Origin: Algibacter_G agarivorans
GTDB lineage: Bacteria > Bacteroidota > Bacteroidia > Flavobacteriales > Flavobacteriaceae
Direction: 5' to 3'
Assembly: GCF_039543245.1 (NCBI RefSeq)
Contig: NZ_BAABJJ010000039.1
Location: forward strand, 117,049 to 181,048
Length of the DNA stretch: 64,000 nt
Numbering within the stretch: the stretch's first letter is position 1; each line of letters starts with the position of its first letter. Positions 54,769 to 64,000 of this stretch are shown here, piece by piece. Position numbers and translations under genes: made by a program. The notes beneath the pieces are model-generated. The model had not been told where the DNA came from, did no database searches, and worked only from the letters and a program-made list of their open reading frames with translations.

Positions 54769-57700
54769 TTATTTATTAACTACAAATTTTCTTGTAACAT
54801 TGGTATTATTATCAGCCTCTATTTTTATTATATAAATTCCTGTATTGAATTGTGATACATCAATTTCAATATCCTTTTTGATACTTCCTGATTTTAAGGA
54901 TTTACCTTGAATATTCCATATAGTATATTTACTAAAGCTATCAATATTACTTATTTTTAAAATTCCTTTATTTACTGGATTCGGATATATTTTAACTCGA
55001 TTTAATGAAGAACCAACAGTCTTTTCTATCCCTAATAAATCTAAATCAATTTTAGCTTTATACCATCCACTTCCCCAAGTAGCAGACCAAATTATGGTTT
55101 CATCAATAGGGTCTGGTTTTAAATCAACAATTCGGTCTGTATGCGCCATTCCTTTATTTATTTTTTTCCAAGATTGACCACCATCAACAGATAAATATGC
55201 TCCAGGATTTTTAAAATTATCAAGCATATTAGGTACTTGTGCAGGAGCTGATACAGTAATAATATTAGAATTAACAGGGGACACTTCGGTTTGCCAAACG
55301 TAAGGTGCTTCAAAAATCCTATCCCAACTCGATCCATTATTTTCACTTTTCCAAACCCCTCCAGCATTAAATACGCCAGAACGTGCACCAGCAGAAATAA
55401 ACATAAAACTTGTATTTCTATCAATAAAAAAATTATTTACTGATTTAATTTCTGAAGGAATATTAACTCGGGTCCAACTTACAGCCCCGTCTGTTGATTT
55501 GTACAAACCTCCAGGGTCATTATTACTAAATTGATTTAAAGAGGCATAAATGATACTAGGGTTACTAGGATCCATAGTTAACCTTCTAACACTACAATTA
55601 GAAGGTAACCCAGAATTACTTAATGTCCAATTAAAACCAGCATTTGAAGATCTATAAACACCATAAGAACCTTTTGTTAAAACACTTTCATCCACTGATC
55701 CACCAACTTCTGATACAGCTTTTCTAGTTGCACAGAAATACATTTTATCTGGTGTAACAGGATCTATCAATAATGAATTTTGGTAGGCTATTGCTTGCCA
55801 ACTATTATTACTACCTTCAAAAATAGTAGCTATGTTTGACCAGGTTTGACCTCCATTTGTAGATCGTCTTACTTTACCACGGTGTTCTTGTCTCCACTGA
55901 AGGGTATATAAAACATCTGGGTTATCAGGACGCACCGCTACTGTTGCTATTGAATGTGCACCTCCATTATTAATTTGTCCTTCTATTTGTTCTATAGCTA
56001 CAGCTTCTGGATTTGGATGACTACCTAAATCTGTTGTTTGCCATAAACCATGTTCTCCGCTACTTAATAATTTTCTATCTGGAACTCCTGTTTCTAAAAG
56101 CATAAACCTACCTGGAAGATTAGTATTCCCTTTACCTATCCATTTATTACTTCCTGGATTAGTTTCAAAATCATCTGCTTGAGTCCAAGAATCTCCGCCA
56201 TTAGTAGAGCGTAATAATTGTTGATTTATTCCTGCATAAACATTACCATTAATATCAATAGCAAGCATTCTTGCAGCTGATGATGTTTCTCTTCCTTCAT
56301 CCATATATCTTTGCAAATGAGAAAAATCTATATTTGCTCCAAGAGGATTATTTCGGCTTTGCCAATAAGACTTATCTTTTTCATCAATCCAATAGGTTCC
56401 AGACCTAGAACATGCTACCCAGATAGCTCCACCATTTTCAGTTTTCCAAACATCACCAGGTCCAAAACTAAAGGTATGCCTTTTGTTATGTACTAAATAA
56501 ATCTCATTTTTATTGGTTGGATTAACAACAATTCTATTGAATGTTGGTAGCACTGACGTAGGATACGTTGGGTATGTAGATACTGAATTACCTTTAGATA
56601 TTCCTAACCAATTTGCAACAGTACGATGATAACTATCTCTAGGACCAAAATCTGTAATAGATTGCATATTAAGTGCGAGATTACCCGTGATACTTTGCCA
56701 AGTTACTCCTCCGTCAATACTTTTATAAATACCTCCCGAACTATTTATGGTAGTTCCGTTAGGCGTATATATTGTTTGTTCTATGGCATAAAGAATAAAT
56801 TCATTGGTACTGGAATTATAATACGACGTTAAATCTCTAGGTAAATTATTAGGTAATCCCGTTGCACTAGAGCTCCAATTCTCCCCTAAATCTGTACTTC
56901 TATACATGCCATGACCAGTGGCCATAATCATATTATTGGGGTTGTTTCTGTCAAAAATAATGCGCCCTACATCTAAATTAGCAGAAATACCAGTAGCTAC
57001 TTTTTTCCATGAAGCGCCACGATCAGTTGTTTTATATACGTGTCCGTACTCTGCTCTGCTAATGATTTTACCATTTGGATTTGCTTGACTTCTGTGGTTT
57101 TCTTTTACATTCCAAAAATCGCCAGCCCCTAAAAACCAAATATCGTCATTAGTAGGGTGTATGGCTAATTTAGAATGACACTTACCCATAGTTGAAACTA
57201 TACTCCAAGTTCTACCTCGGTCTGTAGTCTCATAAATCTTACCACTAGTACTACTACCTGATTGATTATTTGCAAAAGCAATTCCATAATCTGGATCTAG
57301 TAATGAAAATTGTATATCAATAACTCGACGCATTTCAAAACCATTGCCATCACTATCGTTAATGGTTTTCCAAGATTGACCACCATCCCATGACCCAAAT
57401 GCAGCATGCATATCAGGACCACTAAACATCACATTAGCATCTGTAGGGTGGCACCAAAACTCTTCACAGTACCCTGAAGTCCCAGGCGCGAAATTTACCC
57501 ATGCAACACTATCTTCTGAAATCACACGTTCAGTTCTTATTTTTTCAAAGAAAGAAGGCTCTGAAATTGTAGCATCTAAAATAGCATAGTTTAAAGTATT
57601 ATCAATTTTCCAAATATTATCAAAATCAAAAGTTGTATACTTATTCTCTACTAATAATTCAGCATTAGATAATCCAGTGGCTTCTGAATCTGAACTTAAG

Positions 57701-58485
57701 GAAGAGGCATAAAATGCATTTGTAGCTGGAATACCATTTTTTTGAGCATCTAGAGGATCATTCTGAATAGTCGTGATAGCACTCCCACCATTTACTGTGC
57801 CGTAGAATGCCACTCGATTGATATTATGTAGACCTCTATTTAATCCAACAATACCTCCACAGCCATAACCTCCATTTATAGCTGTACTACTAAAGCAATC
57901 TTCAACTGTTCTTGCCGCTCCAGAAGTAAATAGTACACCTACAATACCTCCGGCCCATCCTCCACTAACGGTTATTGAACCGCCTTTAGAAAAACATTTA
58001 GTCACAGAACCGCCAGCTTCCAATATACCAACAAACACACCTACACGTGTCCAATTGCTGTATGCTGCCCCCGTGTAATCACCAAATACATTAATAATCC
58101 CTAGATGAGATATACTTCCACTAGCAATTCCAAACATTCCCGTTCCATCTAATTTATCAACTGGTGCAGTAATAGTTAGATTTGAAATAGTATGGTAATC
58201 TCCAAAAAAACTGCCACTAAACGCCGTTGAAGCATTTCCTATTGGACTAAATGACACTCCGTTCATATCCAAGTCTTTTGTTAATTTAAAGTGTTTATTC
58301 CAATCTGATGATGTTTGTGAAAGGTAAACTAAATGTGTTGTTTCGGATATTTCAAAAGGATTACTTGTAGTCCCATTTCCTCCATCATATTGAGCATTTA
58401 CATTTAAACAAATTACAATAGTCAAGAACAGAAATGAAAAAAATTTCAAAAAGGGCAATTCAAGTTTAAAATTATTTTTTATCAT
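54769..58485 (-). CDS. Giant exported BNR/beta-propeller protein with type IX secretion tail
   Basis: A 1238-residue protein. Signal peptide (about residues 1-32), a GLUG/right-handed repeat N-terminal region (about 35-300, with LDMNGVSFSPIGN), then two large propeller-like regions (about 320-1120) with at least ten BNR/Asp-box type turns such as STNGGDSWTQA, TTDRGASWKKV and SVDGGQSWKKI. The C-terminal about 80 residues form a T9SS sorting domain (YPNPVNKG ... FVVNK). The architecture resembles GH74 or sialidase-like propellers, but no catalytic residues are certain. Probably a surface galactan-binding or hydrolysing protein. Confidence 0.85.
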   Translation of the reverse strand: MIKNNFKLELPFLKFFSFLFLTIVICLNVNAQYDGGNGTTSNPFEISETTHLVYLSQTSSDWNKHFKLTKDLDMNGVSFSPIGNASTAFSGSFFGDYHTISNLTITAPVDKLDGTGMFGIASGSISHLGIINVFGDYTGAAYSNWTRVGVFVGILEAGGSVTKCFSKGGSITVSGGWAGGIVGVLFTSGAARTVEDCFSSTAINGGYGCGGIVGLNRGLHNINRVAFYGTVNGGSAITTIQNDPLDAQKNGIPATNAFYASSLSSDSEATGLSNAELLVENKYTTFDFDNIWKIDNTLNYAILDATISEPSFFEKIRTERVISEDSVAWVNFAPGTSGYCEEFWCHPTDANVMFSGPDMHAAFGSWDGGQSWKTINDSDGNGFEMRRVIDIQFSLLDPDYGIAFANNQSGSSTSGKIYETTDRGRTWSIVSTMGKCHSKLAIHPTNDDIWFLGAGDFWNVKENHRSQANPNGKIISRAEYGHVYKTTDRGASWKKVATGISANLDVGRIIFDRNNPNNMIMATGHGMYRSTDLGENWSSSATGLPNNLPRDLTSYYNSSTNEFILYAIEQTIYTPNGTTINSSGGIYKSIDGGVTWQSITGNLALNMQSITDFGPRDSYHRTVANWLGISKGNSVSTYPTYPTSVLPTFNRIVVNPTNKNEIYLVHNKRHTFSFGPGDVWKTENGGAIWVACSRSGTYWIDEKDKSYWQSRNNPLGANIDFSHLQRYMDEGRETSSAARMLAIDINGNVYAGINQQLLRSTNGGDSWTQADDFETNPGSNKWIGKGNTNLPGRFMLLETGVPDRKLLSSGEHGLWQTTDLGSHPNPEAVAIEQIEGQINNGGAHSIATVAVRPDNPDVLYTLQWRQEHRGKVRRSTNGGQTWSNIATIFEGSNNSWQAIAYQNSLLIDPVTPDKMYFCATRKAVSEVGGSVDESVLTKGSYGVYRSSNAGFNWTLSNSGLPSNCSVRRLTMDPSNPSIIYASLNQFSNNDPGGLYKSTDGAVSWTRVNIPSEIKSVNNFFIDRNTSFMFISAGARSGVFNAGGVWKSENNGSSWDRIFEAPYVWQTEVSPVNSNIITVSAPAQVPNMLDNFKNPGAYLSVDGGQSWKKINKGMAHTDRIVDLKPDPIDETIIWSATWGSGWYKAKIDLDLLGIEKTVGSSLNRVKIYPNPVNKGILKISNIDSFSKYTIWNIQGKSLKSGSIKKDIEIDVSQFNTGIYIIKIEADNNTNVTRKFVVNK

Positions 58486-58719
58486 GGTTTTATATTAATA
58501 CTAATAAGCAAAATCTACTATAATAATATTAATACAATTATACCCTAATTTTACATAAAGAAACGTAGTGTATGATTTGGTTTAGGCCACTTATGTTTAA
58601 TTTTTAATAAAACATCCTAGTTATCAAGTTTTAAACAATAAGATTTACTTAATAAAATTTTTATCAAAGTATTTAAGTAATACATGTTTTATTATTTATA
58701 AAGGAATAATTATTTCAAC

Positions 58720-61104
58720 TTATTCAACCTGACTTTCAGAGAAAAAAATCTGTCTACCTTTTTCAAGTATTAAGTTTTCGCCCTGCATTTCAATCTGACC
58801 TTTTAAACGAATATCTGTACTTGAGGCCCCAACTTTAAATTCATAAGTACCATTTTCAACAATCCATTGATTATTTTTATACTGTACTAATTGCTGAGGA
58901 GATATTTTAAAAACAACCTTTTTCTTTTCGCCTGACTTTAATGCAACTCGTTGAAATCCTTTTAATTGAATAGCTTTCATAGTCGAATTATTTTCAGTAG
59001 GAGAAACATATAATTGAACTATTTCTTGCCCATCAATTTCCCCAGTATTCTTTACTGTCATTGAAACTGTAAACCTGTCTGAATTAGTTTTGGTTTTAGA
59101 GGATATTTTAAAATCTGAATATTCATAATTTGTATAAGATAAACCAAATCCAAAAGGATATAAAGGCATATTAGAAAGACTGTATCCGTTTTGATAGTTT
59201 ACTTCAACTCTATCTTGAGTATTTGGATAAGTCACACATAATTTAGCCGATGGATTAACTTTTCCTGTTAAAATATCAGCAATAGCATTCCCGCCTTCTT
59301 CGCCAGGAAACCAAGCATTAATAATAGCGGCACATCTGCCTTCTAATTTATCAATAACTTGTTGTCGTCCTCCAAAAATGATTAATATAACGGGTTTACC
59401 AGTAGCCAATAGTTTTTCTACAAATTCCTCTTGTTCGCCAGGAAGCCCAATGCCTTTTCTGCTCCTACCTTCTCCATTTAAAGAAATATTCTCCCCCACA
59501 GCAGCAATAATAATATCACTTTCGTTAGAAATTTTAATCGCGTTTTGTAAATCTGGTTGCGGAAGCCCTTGAACAGTCAATAGTTTTAACTTCCCTAACC
59601 TACTATCTCCAAAACCATCTTTATCAATTACAGCTTCTAAACTAGCACTCCAATCACATCCTCTTTCATGTTTGAGTTCAACGGAAGTTCCTAAACTATT
59701 TTCTAAACCTTCTTTTAAACTTATTAATTTAGGATTCAAAGGATCAAATTGTTCTCCTTTCCAAAAGGCTCGCATTGCTTGATATGTATAATCCCCCAAC
59801 AACCCTTGTACTGTAGCTGCATTGGGACCAACTAAAGCTATTTTTTTTATTTCTTTTTTTAAAGGTAGTATGCCATTATTTTTTAATAATACAATGGACT
59901 GACAAGCTGCTTCATAAGCTAATTTCCTGAATGCAGGTGGATCAAAATCTAAGTCGCCATCGGTTCCAATTACCGGATCTTTATCCAACAAGCCCAATCT
60001 AGCTTTCATAGTTAAAGATCTTCTAACAGCTATATTAATTATTTCTTCCGTAACCAATCCTTTATCTATAGCTTCGGCTAAAAATGGAAATGTAGTTGGA
60101 GAAGACAGCTCAATATCTACTCCCGCATTTATAGCCATAGCTCCAGCTGTCATCATATCTGGTGACTGTTTGTATTTTTTATGTACCATGGGAATGGCTC
60201 CATAATCACTGACTACTAAACCATCAAACTCTAATTCTCTTCTTAGCATCCTATCTAACATTGTTGGATTTACAGAAATTGGCAAAGATTTATAAACACC
60301 ATAGGATGGCATTACACTTTTTGCTCCAGCAATCTTAATACATGCCTCATGAGGCATTAAATATTCTTCGTACAAGGTTTTAGTATCATTATTTTTAGTT
60401 CCATAACCAGCAAAATGTTTTACGGTTGCTGCAACTCCTGTTTTTAAATCATCTCCTTGTAACCCGTTTACGAAGGCGACTCCTAATCTAGAAGTCAAAT
60501 AGGCATCTTCTCCATAACTCTCTTGATGTCGGTTCCAATGCGCTGTTCTACTCAAATCTAGCATTGGAGATAACGCAAAAGTTGCTCCAGCTGCCCTCAT
60601 ATTTTGCCTTGTAGATTGGGTGTTATTTTTAACTAATTCTGGATTCCAAGAACATCCCATTCCAATTTGTTGCGGAAATGTTGTTGCACTTAAAGTAGCA
60701 AATCCTGTAATAGCTTCTTCATGAAAGATAGCAGGAATTTTCATTCTTGTTTCTGTCATTAAAAAGTGTTGTACTTCTCTTACTAAGTCTCTTAAATCTT
60801 CAGGGGGTAATGCTTGACCAGTTGAAAACTGACAAAAGTGACCAATGCCATTAGGTATAACTTCTCTACATTTTTCTAATGAAATTTTACCATCCAACAT
60901 CAACTCACGTATGCGAGTTCCTGTAATTTGAGCTATTTTTTCATCCATTGTCATTTGAGACAAAAGTGGTTCCACTAGTATTTCTGTTTCTGGTGTACTA
61001 AATGGCATTATCACTTTTTCTTGAGCAAAAAGAGAATAATTATAATTTTGCAAAAGACATAACAATAAAACTAAAAATGTGTGTAATAATTTTTTTAAAC
61101 TCAT
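58720..61104 (-). CDS. GH3 family glycosidase (beta-glucosidase-like), 794 residues
   Basis: An exported GH3 enzyme with signal peptide (about 1-28). The N-terminal TIM barrel has the KHF motif (about 229-231) and nucleophile Asp300 in VVSDYGA. The alpha/beta sandwich follows (about 400-620), and a fibronectin III-like domain closes the protein (about 650-780). It releases terminal beta-linked sugars; GH3 substrate cannot be read from sequence. It is distinct from the next GH3 in the motif around the active site. Spacing to the BNR gene is 234 bases. Confidence 0.93.
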   Translation of the reverse strand: MSLKKLLHTFLVLLLCLLQNYNYSLFAQEKVIMPFSTPETEILVEPLLSQMTMDEKIAQITGTRIRELMLDGKISLEKCREVIPNGIGHFCQFSTGQALPPEDLRDLVREVQHFLMTETRMKIPAIFHEEAITGFATLSATTFPQQIGMGCSWNPELVKNNTQSTRQNMRAAGATFALSPMLDLSRTAHWNRHQESYGEDAYLTSRLGVAFVNGLQGDDLKTGVAATVKHFAGYGTKNNDTKTLYEEYLMPHEACIKIAGAKSVMPSYGVYKSLPISVNPTMLDRMLRRELEFDGLVVSDYGAIPMVHKKYKQSPDMMTAGAMAINAGVDIELSSPTTFPFLAEAIDKGLVTEEIINIAVRRSLTMKARLGLLDKDPVIGTDGDLDFDPPAFRKLAYEAACQSIVLLKNNGILPLKKEIKKIALVGPNAATVQGLLGDYTYQAMRAFWKGEQFDPLNPKLISLKEGLENSLGTSVELKHERGCDWSASLEAVIDKDGFGDSRLGKLKLLTVQGLPQPDLQNAIKISNESDIIIAAVGENISLNGEGRSRKGIGLPGEQEEFVEKLLATGKPVILIIFGGRQQVIDKLEGRCAAIINAWFPGEEGGNAIADILTGKVNPSAKLCVTYPNTQDRVEVNYQNGYSLSNMPLYPFGFGLSYTNYEYSDFKISSKTKTNSDRFTVSMTVKNTGEIDGQEIVQLYVSPTENNSTMKAIQLKGFQRVALKSGEKKKVVFKISPQQLVQYKNNQWIVENGTYEFKVGASSTDIRLKGQIEMQGENLILEKGRQIFFSESQVE

Positions 61105-61340
61105 TGTGATAATTTTTATTCTTTGCTAAAACACTATTTTCTTAACTCTAAGGTTTACTAAAATTGTTAGAGAGAAATCTATTTTCATATGCATGAATTA
61201 TTTAATAATTATGCGCCATAAAATTTGATACACTAATAGTCTCCATGAATTTAATTCAAAATTATTCAATAGCTTAAATATTTTACCTTTCGATTGATTC
61301 TATTTACAAAACAAATGATTTAATTTTGTTAAAGTTACTA

Positions 61341-63551
61341 TTATTTAAGCTGAATAGAAGTTATTTGAGGGGCCGCTGATCCAAGTTTCACGCTCAATTC
61401 TCCTGGAGAAGCATTACCTACAAAAATTTTATAACGCCCTTTTCTCCATTCCTTTTCTCCTTCTTCATTAATTACTTTCAATTCTTCAGGAGTGATTAAA
61501 AAATTTATAGTTTTTTGCTCTCCTTTTTTTAAAGCAATACGCTTAAAAGCTTTTAAACTTTTTAAAGGTATACCTCCAGAAGCATTTTCTGGACAGATAT
61601 ACAGCTGAACCACATCCTCAATATCATAATTTCCCGTATTTGAAATATTAACATCAAGATTTAAGCTTTTATTTCTTTTTAAAACTGTTGAACTTAATTT
61701 TAGATTACTAAATTCAGTTTTAGAATATGTAAGTCCAAAGCCAAATGGATACATTGGCTCCTTGGTCATATATTTATAAGTACGACCTTTCATAGAATAA
61801 TCTTCATAAGGAGGTAATTGCTCAACATTTTTAGGAAAGGTAATTGGTAAATGGCCGGAAGGAGAAACATCTCCAAATAAAATATCTGCTACAGCATGCC
61901 CACCTTGTTCTCCAGGATACCATATTTGAAGAACAGCATCACAATGTTCCTCAATTCCTTCTAAAGAAATAGGACTACCGCTGGCAACAACAAGAATTAA
62001 TGGTCCTTTTTTCTTTTCAATAATTTCTTTGACATAATTGATTTGATTTTGCGGTAATTTTAAATCGATTTTATCTCCTACACTAGACGAAGCTATGGCA
62101 TCAACTTCTTCTCCTTCTCTATCAGCAGTTAATCCAACAACACAAATAGTCACATCAGATTCTGCAGCCACATTTGGTGCCCAGTTTTTAGGATTTATAT
62201 TGTCATGAAATGGTAGTGCTCCACTACGGTAATTTAATGATGTCCCTAAGGAAACAGCATCTGTGACCCCTTCTAAAATAGTAACTAAACTAGAGCTTAC
62301 ACCATAATAGCTTCCCATAAGCATATCAGAAGAATTTGCAAAAGGACCTGTTAAATATGGTACTTTAATATCCTTTGAAAGAGGTAAAACATTATTTTTA
62401 TTTTTTAGAAGTACAATTGACTTCTGTGCCGCTTCTCTAGCCAATGCTATATGTTCATCACAATGAATTTTTTCGCCACTAATATTAAAGTAAGGATGAT
62501 CAACGTCTTCATCAAACATACCTAACCTGAATCTCGTTTTAAACAACTGCTTGGTTCTTTCATGTATCATCTGTTTAGTAACCAATCCATCTTCTAAAGC
62601 CTTTAAAAGATTTTTATAGGTGCTTCCACAATTCAGATTTGTTCCTGCATTTAAAGAAACTGCTGCCGCTTCTACAGGTGTTTTAGTGAATTTTTGTTTT
62701 TGAAAAACCCCACTCACAGCCCCACAATCTGAGGTTATATAACCATCAAAATTCCATTCGTTTTTTAAAATCTCATCTAACAAAAAAGGGCTAGCACAAG
62801 ACGGAACGCCATAAACAGCATTATATGCAGCCATAACACCTTCAACTTTAGACTCAGTAACCAAAGCTTCAAATGCAGGAAAATAAGTTTCATATAAATC
62901 TTGTTTGTTAGGTTCGGCATTAAAACTATGTCTTATTTCTTCTGGCCCAGAATGCACCGCAAAATGTTTTGCACATGCAGCAGTTTTAAGGTATGTAGAA
63001 TCGCGTCCTTGTAATCCATTTACAAAAGCAACTCCTATTTTTGACATTAAATACGGGTCTTCTCCATACGTTTCTTGTCCTCGTCCCCATCTTGCATCTC
63101 TAAAAATATTGACATTGGGTGTCCAAAAAGTTAATCCCGCATACTTACTACGGTTTCCCATACTTTGAGATATTGTAAACTTTGCTCTTGCTTCGGTAGA
63201 TATTGCAGATGCTAAACGCTCCGCCAATGCAGGGTCAAATGTTGCCCCCATAGCAATACCTTGTGGAAATATGGTAGCCTTCCCATTTCTAGCAATACCA
63301 TGTAAAGCTTCATTCCACCAATCATAATCTAAAACTTTTAACCTTGGTATGGCTGCTGACCCATTAACTAACTGACTCACTTTCTCTTCTATAGTCATTT
63401 GAGAAACGAGAATTTCTACTCGCTTTTCTAATGGTAATTCTTTATTAAAAAATGAAAAATCAACTTCTTGGGCATTAACTGTAATAGATACTATAAATAG
63501 AATTACTACATGGTATTTTCGGAAATGAATATCTTTAATAAAATTAATCAT
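61341..63551 (-). CDS. GH3 family glycosidase (xylosidase/glucosidase-like), 736 residues
   Basis: An exported GH3 enzyme with signal-anchor-like N-terminus (about residues 13-28). YDWWNEALHGIAR (about 76-88) is characteristic of the bacterial beta-xylosidase/beta-glucosidase branch, the KHF motif is at about 195-197, and nucleophile Asp275 lies in ITSDCGAVSG. A fibronectin III-like C-terminal domain is present. It is the first cluster gene on the minus strand next to the rRNA operon. The substrate is unknown; the cluster context suggests terminal sugar removal from galactan oligosaccharides. Confidence 0.93.
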   Translation of the reverse strand: MINFIKDIHFRKYHVVILFIVSITVNAQEVDFSFFNKELPLEKRVEILVSQMTIEEKVSQLVNGSAAIPRLKVLDYDWWNEALHGIARNGKATIFPQGIAMGATFDPALAERLASAISTEARAKFTISQSMGNRSKYAGLTFWTPNVNIFRDARWGRGQETYGEDPYLMSKIGVAFVNGLQGRDSTYLKTAACAKHFAVHSGPEEIRHSFNAEPNKQDLYETYFPAFEALVTESKVEGVMAAYNAVYGVPSCASPFLLDEILKNEWNFDGYITSDCGAVSGVFQKQKFTKTPVEAAAVSLNAGTNLNCGSTYKNLLKALEDGLVTKQMIHERTKQLFKTRFRLGMFDEDVDHPYFNISGEKIHCDEHIALAREAAQKSIVLLKNKNNVLPLSKDIKVPYLTGPFANSSDMLMGSYYGVSSSLVTILEGVTDAVSLGTSLNYRSGALPFHDNINPKNWAPNVAAESDVTICVVGLTADREGEEVDAIASSSVGDKIDLKLPQNQINYVKEIIEKKKGPLILVVASGSPISLEGIEEHCDAVLQIWYPGEQGGHAVADILFGDVSPSGHLPITFPKNVEQLPPYEDYSMKGRTYKYMTKEPMYPFGFGLTYSKTEFSNLKLSSTVLKRNKSLNLDVNISNTGNYDIEDVVQLYICPENASGGIPLKSLKAFKRIALKKGEQKTINFLITPEELKVINEEGEKEWRKGRYKIFVGNASPGELSVKLGSAAPQITSIQLK

Positions 63552-63742
63552 GATTTGATATATTTTTTAAAATTATCTTGTAAAGATTATGTAAATTCTA
63601 AAAAAATCAAAGTAAATAATGTAGAATTCTTCCTTTTTAGATTAACCAGAATTTTTGCTTAAACACAACAATTGTTCTTGATCCAGTTTAAGACTTAACT
63701 AACTAATAGAATGGTCTTTCACTAGAGTTTATCACAAAAAAA

Positions 63743-63772
63743 AGAGTCTAACTACAATTGTAATTAGACTCT
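63743..63772 (-). terminator. Terminator after the rRNA operon
   Basis: A 30-base near-perfect inverted repeat (agagtctaactacaa/ttgtaattagactct, one mismatched pair), followed on the minus strand by a run of T. Confidence 0.85.
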
Positions 63773-63779
63773 CTAAAAA

Positions 63780-63884
<105 letters not shown>

Positions 63885-64000
63885 AGTCATAGCTGCTCGC
63901 TATCGGATTTTACCCCTTTAGCATCCAGCGTCCCGATCAAAATCGGAACAAATATCTTAACATATTGAAAATAAGGTACATGATGTAATAATTGTGCATT
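63885..64000. other. 23S-5S rRNA spacer, partial
   Basis: The DNA right of the 5S gene is unlike rRNA sequence and looks like the internal spacer of an rRNA operon transcribed leftward. The 23S gene must lie beyond the right edge. No tRNA was recognised in the visible part. Confidence 0.6.

Noticed and set aside
63885..64000. 3' end of 23S rRNA
   Set aside because: The visible sequence lacks conserved 23S end motifs and reads as spacer; the 23S gene is expected beyond the edge.

Overview
The window looks like a chromosomal segment from a marine member of the Flavobacteriaceae (Bacteroidetes). It is AT-rich. Several genes have TAnnTTTG-type -7 boxes typical of Bacteroidetes sigma factors. It encodes a group III truncated haemoglobin, a monomeric isocitrate dehydrogenase, a TonB-dependent receptor paired with a DUF4249 lipoprotein, a type IX secretion tail (T9SS C-terminal domain), and a large set of secreted sulfatases and glycoside hydrolases of the kind used on algal polysaccharides. 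The species cannot be fixed from the sequence alone.

Layout. 1-9000: a fused ResB/CcsA cytochrome c maturation protein running off the left edge, a truncated haemoglobin, then a housekeeping run on the + strand (Rossmann/DUF2520 protein, KdsC-like phosphatase, UbiA prenyltransferase, Maf, a lipoprotein, MscS channel, CorA). 9000-14500: a tightly packed operon of a PIG-L deacetylase, an unlisted 36-residue membrane peptide, a sodium:solute symporter and a Gfo/Idh/MocA oxidoreductase. 14500-19700: LETM1-related protein, Fic protein, LpxD, TonB and TrmD. 19700-23700: an island that differs from its surroundings, with an orphan 93-residue protein, a hairpin-rich cassette-like repeat, a D12-class adenine methyltransferase and a 782-residue protein that appears to join a PD-(D/E)xK nuclease domain, a DGQHR domain and a C-terminal HEPN domain. 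I regard this pair as the best candidate for an undescribed defence or restriction system. 24000-32600: rplS, a long intergenic region with a probable structured RNA, icd, a TonB receptor/DUF4249 pair, murQ, a DUF6095 protein and a DinB protein.

32900-42100: a four-gene minus-strand operon of planctomycete-type secreted or cytochrome-like proteins (DUF1553/DUF1549/PSCyt1 lipoprotein, DUF1501 protein, beta-propeller protein, DUF2231-cytochrome protein), divergent from two tandem AraC regulators. 42100-44600: a PIF1-like helicase. 44800-63600: a minus-strand sulfated-galactan type utilisation cluster with a GH35/DUF5597 enzyme, a frameshifted GH117 gene, a GH16 enzyme, a PhoD-like phosphatase, two sulfatases, a giant T9SS-exported BNR/propeller protein and two GH3 enzymes. 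No SusC/SusD pair is in the window. The right edge holds a minus-strand 5S rRNA with its terminator and part of the spacer toward a 23S gene lying outside.

How the genes may work together (inference): the sulfatases, GH16, GH117, GH35 and GH3 enzymes form a plausible chain from desulfation through endo-cleavage to exo-cleavage of an agar- or porphyran-like galactan. The AraC pair is placed to control the neighbouring DUF1553 operon and perhaps the enzyme cluster. The galactan assignment rests mainly on the GH117 and GH16 sequences.
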